Of a stretch of 64,000 nt of DNA, positions 57,878 to 64,000 are shown one piece after another; the first letter of the stretch is position 1; every line of letters starts with the position of its first letter. The stretch comes from Nectonema munidae (lineage: Eukaryota; Nematomorpha; Nectonematoida; Nectonematidae), in assembly GCA_030549495.1 (NCBI GenBank), contig JAUIRK010000895.1:50534-114533 (forward strand), in the 5' to 3' direction. The position numbers and the translations under genes were made by a program. Below the pieces are notes generated by a model. The model was not told where the DNA came from. It was given only the letters and a program-made list of their open reading frames with translations, and made no database searches.

Positions 57878-58573
57878 GGTAGGTAGGTAGGTAGGTAGGT
57901 AGAGATCTCAAAGCACTTTCCAAATTTAATTGATATGCTTGCAAATTGCTTGATGGGGGTTGAAGAGAAGAATGCAAAGAAGAATGTTAGGAGTATTCTA
58001 GAAATAATAAATATATAGAGAGAAGGATAGTCGGTTTTATTGTGGGCTGAGGTGAAGGATGGGTTCAATAATGCCTATCAAGGCGGAGAGTAAGTTTAAG
58101 AGTTCTGGGTAAGTAATGATGTCGCTTAGATTAGTGGGAAAGGGGCCAAGGGTTGAGGCGCATGCGTTGATAAGTTTGTGTCGGTGTGAGATGAAGAATG
58201 GGCAGAGGAAGGCGAGGTGATATGGTGTTTCGAAAAGTGCGTTGCAGAACCGATAAGTCAGGTTGTCTGAGAGTTTAATGCGAAAAAAGTAGGTTTCGCA
58301 GGGGCAATGACACGAGAGCCACCTAATAAGAGATCTCGATGGAGTGTATTTGTGCGAAGCCTAATATTGGTGTATGGTATTGATGTTTGATATGCGCGAA
58401 AGCAGGGTGTTTCTGGAGTTGGTGAGGGAGTTTTGCCATTGGTTTTGAATGTGCATGGAAATGTTGCGTAGTAAGACGTTGGGGTGTACTGAGGTCAAAT
58501 GTGTTATGCAGGGTCTTGATAAGGTTCTTTTGGCGAGATGGTCAACATTCAGGTTTTCATGTATGTTGGAGTG
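57878..58573 (-). mobile_element. LINE 3' portion with RNase H domain and (TACC)n tail
   Basis: On the minus strand the sequence reads SNIHENLNVDHLAKRTL, the end of a LINE-type RNase H domain, then CITHLTSVHPNVLL and, after a frame change near 58318, CHCPCETYFFRIKLSDN and LFETPYHLAFLCPFF, the usual C-terminal zinc-knuckle region (HxxxxC pattern). The element closes with six TACC units (plus-strand GGTA) at about 57878-57901, a typical LINE tail. The RNase H domain is cut by the MULE at 58573/58574 and resumes after 63993 beyond the right TIR. RNase H places it among I-like LINE clades. Confidence 0.75.
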
Positions 58574-58865
58574 GGGTATTGCTAAAATATGGGCAGCAAT
58601 AGGCAGCAATGTGTAGCAATAGGCAGCAATTGGCAGCACTAAAAATAACAAAAAAAACACACTGATACAAAAAAATTTTAAGTTGTATCATATATACAAG
58701 GTAGTTTATCCATAAAAAAATCATGTTTTAATAAAATTCATAAATATTTATCTTTGTATGAAAATTTTTTTGTTTTTCTTAAACTTTCTTCTGCTCTATT
58801 TTTTTATGTATTCAAATTTTTTTACCGGTTATTTAAAAAGTGCTGTACATTTATTCTTTGAATGA
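58574..58865. repeat. left TIR of the second PHD-OTU element
   Basis: Shared with the complement of the right end: CACACTGATACAAA, ACAAGGTAGTTTATCCATAA, AAATATTTATCTTTGT, TTTTTCTTAAACTT and CTGCTCTATTTTTT, ending near TTACCGGTT and TTAAAAAG. Confidence 0.92.
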
Positions 58866-61800
58866 CTACTTTAAATTGGTAGATTTAAGGTAATTTTTTA
58901 ATCATAAAAAATATTGTGTATAATATTTTGCATCTTTTTTATTGCAAGGCCTTTTCTTCCATAAAAATGCGATGCCTTGTTTTGATAAGAGAGCCTCAAC
59001 CGTTTATAATAACATACAATATGACGTATGTATACGTCTTTTATACATAAAAAAATAATGTGTATTTTCTCTTTTCATTGTTTTTCATAAAAAAAATGTA
59101 AGTTTTCTATTAATTAAAATATTTAATTATTTTTAATATTCCTTCTCAAAGTTTATTAATTTATTATTTTTTTGTTATGTTAACTTCATTTCAGAGGTAA
59201 AGGTTAATTATTTTTTTAATTTTAAAAATTTTAGCCGTACACTTTAATTAAATTGTTTCCTATTGTTTTTATAGCAATTTTTCAATGTAGCTGATGGAAT
59301 CTGAACATGAATTTTTTTCATTTGCGAAGCTCTGAATTTTCCCTTATGTCAAACTAATATGAATTTTGTTTAATGAGAAATCAAACCTAAAGCTTTCTGT
59401 AGCGAGTTTCTCATCTCAAGCTAAGCTGTCATGCCTTCCTACTTATTAAGTTAGTAGAATTTCAAATTTTAATCATTTTATTTTGATTTTTTTCATCAAT
59501 CTTTTTATTTAACAAGATGTTGAAATTCCATTTAATTAAATACTTTTAATTATTTATAATTATGCAAATCAAGTTGGAAATTGGTTTCAAGTTCTTTTTT
59601 TGTTAAATTTTCCAGCAAAAACTAATTCTGATAAAAAAAATTATAGCATTTTAAAAATATAAAATTAATATATATTCTATTTTTACCCTAAAAATTCAAT
59701 ATTTTTCACAAATTTACTTAAAGTAGAAGAGTATATTTTTACAGCTTAGTATAAATGGGTTAATATTATAGTTATTTTAATTTAATCTTATATATATTTA
59801 CTTATTAAAAATGACTTGGCTGGATAGCAGTTTATATCAATATTATGGATAACTTCAATTTATTGTATATATTTACTTATTTCTTTATTATTCATCTAAT
59901 TTATTATTATTTTGTTTTTAAAATTTATTATGGGATTTTAATCTGTTATCATTTTACTTCATTCATCACATTTAATTTACTAACCCCAATTATTTCAAAA
60001 AAAATTTTAAAACATCAAGTTTTTTTCGAAGAAGTTTCAAATCCAGACTCTGTCAAAAGTTCATATCTCGATGTCAGCAGTACTTAGTGCCTTATCGATG
60101 AAAATACCACACCACCACCTTTAACATTTTATATTCCTCTATTAGATACAACTTAAATAAGCCTTTTTCTATAAATGTTATGCTGTAACTACATTTTCAT
60201 TTAGTGATTTTTTATTCGAGAATTATAAAAGTAAAATCGAGCTGTTGAGTTTATTAAAAATGAGGATACTCCTGCTATTTGAAAAAAGTATGCAAATTTC
60301 ATTTTTTAAAATTATATATATTTATACCAATATACATGTATTTTTTTGAAAATTTTTTTTCCGACATAATTTTTGCTTTTTCTTCGTTTATTTAGGTCAG
60401 CCAAAGTTTTGACTTTCATTTTTTGCTGAAGATTTTTAGAGATATTGGCATTTACTTGAAATTTTTCTGAGATTTATTTGCTGTTTTCATTCTTGACTCC
60501 TGAAGCTGCTCTTCTTCGTGTCAACTTCAATTTCTGCGCACTTTTTACTCCTTTTTTTATTTTACTACAAATTTATTGAATTATAAAAAAAAATTTTATT
60601 TACATAATTACAATAAAAACTTCTTTTTTTAAATTTGTAACATTTATTTTCTTTCTACGTTTGATGTTTATTACGCAGAAAGTGAGCGTAAGGTGTAAGA
60701 TTTATTTATACAGAAATATAGGACTTTTGAATCTAGCTTTTCAGGGCATCTGGCTCATCGATAGCCTTACATTGAAGAAGCTCCACTCCAAAAAGTCTTT
60801 TCCCATTTTGAGAGCGCGAAGCAGTAGATTTGATGCAGAAAAAAAGGTAAAAATGGAAAAGGAATATTGTTTATATATATATGTGTGTAGATGAATGTAT
60901 AAATGCCTAGATTAATATTAGCAAAAGTTACTTAAAGTAAAATACAAACTTTCTTTAATCTTTTTTAAATTATAATTTTTACTAAATAATTGAAAATTTC
61001 TAACACTTGATAGTAAGTTAAGATATATTTATTTTTTTTTCCGCTCCTTATTTTCCTCATATACGTTATATAACTTTACATCACACAGCGGCTTTAGCCT
61101 TCTATATAAATATTTATTTATTCCTAATGGTTGCTCTTTATTACAAACAATATTCATTCATCGCTAATATTTTTTTTTCCCGATTTCAAATAAATTCTTC
61201 TTCTTCTTCTTATTTAGAAGTATAAATATTCTTTCTATTTGAATTGATATGAGAGAGCTTCAAACTTAATACTTTAATTTTTTTACTGATGTGCTATTTC
61301 CATCCCCTTCTATTTCTACAATAACTGAAATTTTTCCTACTAAACTTTTGATAGTGAATTCGAATATATTTATTTTTTATGAAAATCAATCAAATTTGTC
61401 AAACTTTGATGAATTTTAGACAGCTCAACTCCAAAATGAAATTTTAAGCTTAAATGATTCCGTAAAATAGATATAAAAATGTAATTATTTTGTGTGAAAG
61501 AGTTACAACATATTAGTAAAAAAAGATTGCTAAATATAAAAGTTGGTATAAAATTTCAAAACAATTTTTGATAGAAACTGATTTTATTATAAAAGCCCAA
61601 ATTTTTTTGTGATTATATGTGAAATTTCAACTAAAACCCCCTTCTTCCTCTACCTTAATTAATAGGGTTAATAGCAAAGAACTGAAGGTTTTTTTAAGTC
61701 AAAAGCTAGTTCTATCAGAAAAGTTTTACAACTTTTTCTGAGAATTATTTATTTTTAAATAATTTATTAAGCAAAGTAAGAATAAAAACTTTATTAAAAA

Positions 61801-61918
61801 AAATTGAAAATATTTTTGATCTTGATATTGGGAGACGTTTCAGGCAACACTTTTTTTCTTGTGCCTAATAAAAAAACAAAAGTAGAGCTAATTTAAAAAA
61901 AAATAAAATCATACTTTT
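58866..61918. other. internal noncoding part of the second PHD-OTU element
   Basis: Three kilobases of very AT-rich DNA where the transposase core should be if the layout followed the first element. I find no DDE-core wording on either strand. (CTT)n at about 61197. Confidence 0.45.
60031..60120 (+). mobile_element. SINE fragment nested in the second PHD-OTU element
   Basis: GTTTCAAATCCAGACTC recalls box B, and GTGCCTTATCGATGAAAATA followed by CCACACCACC matches the SINE tail at 51091-51112 (GTGCCTTCTCGATGAAAACA). The rest of the head is worn. Confidence 0.5.
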
Positions 61919-61985
61919 TTATTTTTTTTGTCCGGGCTTCTTTGCAACATTATCTCTTCTTAGAGTTACGTAAGCTCCATCCTGT
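61919..61985 (-). pseudogene. MULE transposase C-terminus
   Basis: Reads IEISQDGAYVTLRRD and NVAKKPGQKK then stop. The first element ends its transposase with IAISSDGMLIIPKM and CAKKPG at the same relative place, so this is the homologous tail. Only about 120 bases separate it from the OTU frame, leaving no room for the DDE core. Confidence 0.6.
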
Positions 61986-62103
61986 GAAATTTCAATTTTT
62001 TTCTAAATTCTGTTTTATTTTTTGACAATAACTTTTTAAGTAAACTTTTTTTCTCATCTTCAGCTTATTAGTTAAAAACGATCTCAATATATTTTTATTT
62101 TTG

Positions 62104-62849
62104 TTAATTATTTCGGTTTTTTTTCTGTGAAACTCTAACACAATCCAAGGGGTTAACACAAATAAATAAAAGTTTACAGATTTTTTCTAGGTCCATAAAA
62201 GCTTGAATCTTATTTTTTCCATTAGTTTCTTCTTTTTCGGACAAAGTTTTTATTTCAGAACGCTTTTTGCTAGAATCACAAGAACTCGTAGTGTTATTTA
62301 AATCAGAATTTTCTTTATAATTCAATACAAATGGCACAAAATGATTAGGAACAAAATATTTAAACATTTGAGATGTATTTGTCCAAAGAATTTTTAAAAT
62401 ATTATTACAAGACTTAGTTCTAGGTTCAAAGATTTTGTTTAAAATATTTATGCAATAATCCGAATCTCCATTTACATTTGGATAAATAGAACTTATAGGC
62501 ACACCAATAACAGTTGCAGCAGCCATTAAAGAATAAACTGATGACCAGTTTTTATCTATACAAACTTTTTTACATTCTTCATCAATATCTGTAGAAACTT
62601 TCCATATTTCTGTCTCTTGACCTTTTTTTAAATAAAAATCTTTAAAAAGGTTTAATTCAAGAGCAGTTTTAAATCTGATTTCACATGAGACTCATTTCCT
62701 ACTAATAATAAGGATAACCCATTGAACAGACAATTAACATCACCTGTTTTAAGGAGAGGTACATCAGAATATGAATCGTAGATAAACGAAGAAGTCTCAT
62801 CAATAATACAGTGAGAATAATTCTCTATGATACCATATTTTTTAATCAT
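62104..62849 (-). pseudogene. OTU-type cysteine protease domain, second element
   Basis: Frame 62652-62849 has LLKTGDVNCLFNGLSLLL with the catalytic Asp and Cys (Gly of GDGNC replaced by Val). After a frame change near 62660, RFKTALELNLFKDFYLKK continues into NWSSVYSLMAAATVIGVPIS and the catalytic His block YFVPNHFVPFVLNYKE (62104-62526). The order and spacing match the OTU domain of the first element (GDGNCLFNA, NRGWSNIFTISALVNAIKTP, FYPNHFVPLINY). The tail (SSCDSSKKRSEIKTLSEKEE) is variable. Confidence 0.8.
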
Positions 62850-62866
62850 TGGGGTAACTTCTTTTC

Positions 62867-63118
62867 TTAAAAAAAATTTTCTTTCAAAAAATCCAATTTT
62901 AAGTAAAAATCACTAATAAAAGACAATCTTCTGAGAGAACTAGTAAAATAATCGTAATCATAAGTAGGAAAACACATCGTACAAAAAAAATTTGTAATAA
63001 AAAAATATGCTTCAAGGACATTCATACTTTGACAGGAAACATGATAAAACTTTTCACATTTAGAACATAAAATATAACAAGTATTGATTACTTTCTTACA
63101 AATTTTGCACTTCATCAA
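62867..63118 (-). CDS. PHD-like zinc finger, second element
   Basis: 83 residues starting MMKCKICKKVINTCYILCSK: cysteine pairs CKIC, CSKC, a YHVSC and FFCTMC, the same spacing as the finger at 44801-45055. A run of eight T at 62872-62880 lies where the finger frame gives way to the OTU frame. Confidence 0.75.
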   Translation of the reverse strand: MMKCKICKKVINTCYILCSKCEKFYHVSCQSMNVLEAYFFITNFFCTMCFPTYDYDYFTSSLRRLSFISDFYLKLDFLKENFF

Positions 63119-63694
63119 GGAAACCTTAAAAAAAATAAAGCAAATAAATTCAAATAAAACTGTTTTAAAAAAAAATAGAAAAAATTTTTTTTTGACAATA
63201 ACGTTTATAAAAAACCTTTTACGAAGACCTCCAAAGAGAAAATAATTCTTAGTGATGAAGCATCTACAAATGAACGACTACACAAAAACTCAATTGCTCG
63301 CAAGAGATATGTCATGCATTAAAAGAATGATTAGAGAATACTGAATTATAAATATTTATCTATTTTTTTAAATCATAAAATACCAAGTTTATACATGGGT
63401 ACATAATTAAAAACAATACAATTTATATAAAAATATACAAACGAAAACTTAATAAAAAACAAAAAATTCAGTGTTATATTCTTGTTTTTATAATTTATTG
63501 TAAATTAAAAGTAAAATGTTTACAAATTTACAAAGTTATATTTTTTATTTTGAAAAAAATTCATTGATATAAAAAACCAAAGGTTAGAAATTTCATAATT
63601 AGTAACAAAATTTTTTAAAAATTGATAAAGAATTTTTTTATAGATTTTAAATTAAAGTTACAGACGTCAAAATTTTTGAAAACTATTAATTCAG

Positions 63695-63984
63695 ATAAGT
63701 GATTTAAGGAATAAAAGTGCACAACTTTTTAAACTAACCGGTAAACCAATTAAAACATTACATAAAAAATAGAGCAGAAAGAAGTTTAAGAAAAACAAAA
63801 AAAATTGTCAAACAAAGATAAATATTTATTAATTAAATTTAAACTTGATTTTTTATGGATAAACTACCTTGTATAAATGATAAAACTTAAAAAAACTTTG
63901 TATCAGTGTGTTTTTTTTCTTATTTTTAGTGCTGCCCATTGCTACCCATTGCTGCCTATTGCTGCCCATATTTTAGCAATACCC
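63695..63984. repeat. right TIR of the second PHD-OTU element
   Basis: Complement of the left TIR, ending GCTGCCCATATTTTAGCAAT and ACCC. Divergence between the two arms is roughly 10-15 percent by eye, so the insertion is not recent. Confidence 0.92.
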
Positions 63985-64000
63985 GTTGGAGTGAGTGGGG
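63985..64000 (-). mobile_element. continuation of the interrupted LINE
   Basis: After the 9-bp target duplication the last seven bases, read on the minus strand and placed before the left flank, give PTHSNIHEN in frame with the RNase H sequence at 58573, which shows where the MULE entered. Confidence 0.6.

Larger units (their letters stand above)
58574..63984 (-). mobile_element. second PHD-OTU MULE, transposase core lost
   Basis: Long terminal inverted repeats of about 290 bp bound the element; both tips read GGGTATTGCTAAAATATGGG inward. A perfect 9-bp target duplication GTTGGAGTG sits at 58565-58573 and 63985-63993, the size typical of Mutator-like elements. Right behind the tips lie four or five units of GGCAGCAAT at both ends. 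The 5.4-kb element encodes on the minus strand a PHD-like finger, an OTU domain and only the last part of a MULE transposase. A SINE copy lies inside at 60031-60120. Confidence 0.93.

Noticed and set aside
1-64000. CRISPR arrays, bacterial operons, rRNA
   Set aside because: The sequence is eukaryotic; no such structure is visible. Long LTRs with retroviral-type genes were also looked for and not recognised.

Overview
The window is AT-rich eukaryotic DNA with short spliced exons, a few intact genes and a very dense load of decayed transposons. The gene content (a mextli-type translation factor, PIG-C, an SLC37 sugar-phosphate transporter) and the repeat families point to an arthropod. A parasitic copepod such as a sea louse is my best guess, but that is inference and no species marker is present.

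Host genes. On the minus strand at 14242-21568 I assemble seven exons whose splice phases all agree. They encode the end of a MIF4G domain, a KH domain, a canonical eIF4E-binding motif (YTRDFLI) and a low-complexity tail, which is the architecture of Mextli; most of these exons are short and easily missed. The intron between the MIF4G and KH exons holds a complete, oppositely oriented, intronless PIG-C gene (20124-20897), a subunit of the GPI-GlcNAc transferase. At 38520-40016 (minus) is a complete intronless SLC37-type sugar-phosphate exchanger. At 52537-56533 (minus) three phase-compatible exons form the C-terminal part of an unrecognised coiled-coil protein.

Mobile DNA. From left to right: a LINE with endonuclease and RT remnants (about 240-2570), a Tigger/pogo element (5085-6602), two more LINE fragments (8930-9330 and 9790-10760), a hAT element (11956-13617), a piggyBac with both ends (25192-27551), a second decayed piggyBac (about 35980-37078), a complete 6-kb MULE encoding PHD finger, OTU protease and transposase (41376-47364), several hAT-like MITEs, and a second PHD-OTU element with long inverted repeats (58574-63984) inserted into the RNase H domain of a LINE whose 3' end lies at 57878. 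A tRNA-derived SINE family has at least four copies.

The most unusual system is the pair of PHD-OTU elements. They are two different families with different TIRs but the same cargo of a PHD-like finger and an OTU-type cysteine protease next to a Mutator-like transposase. One still has the transposase core; the other seems to have lost it while keeping the protease and the transposase C-terminus.
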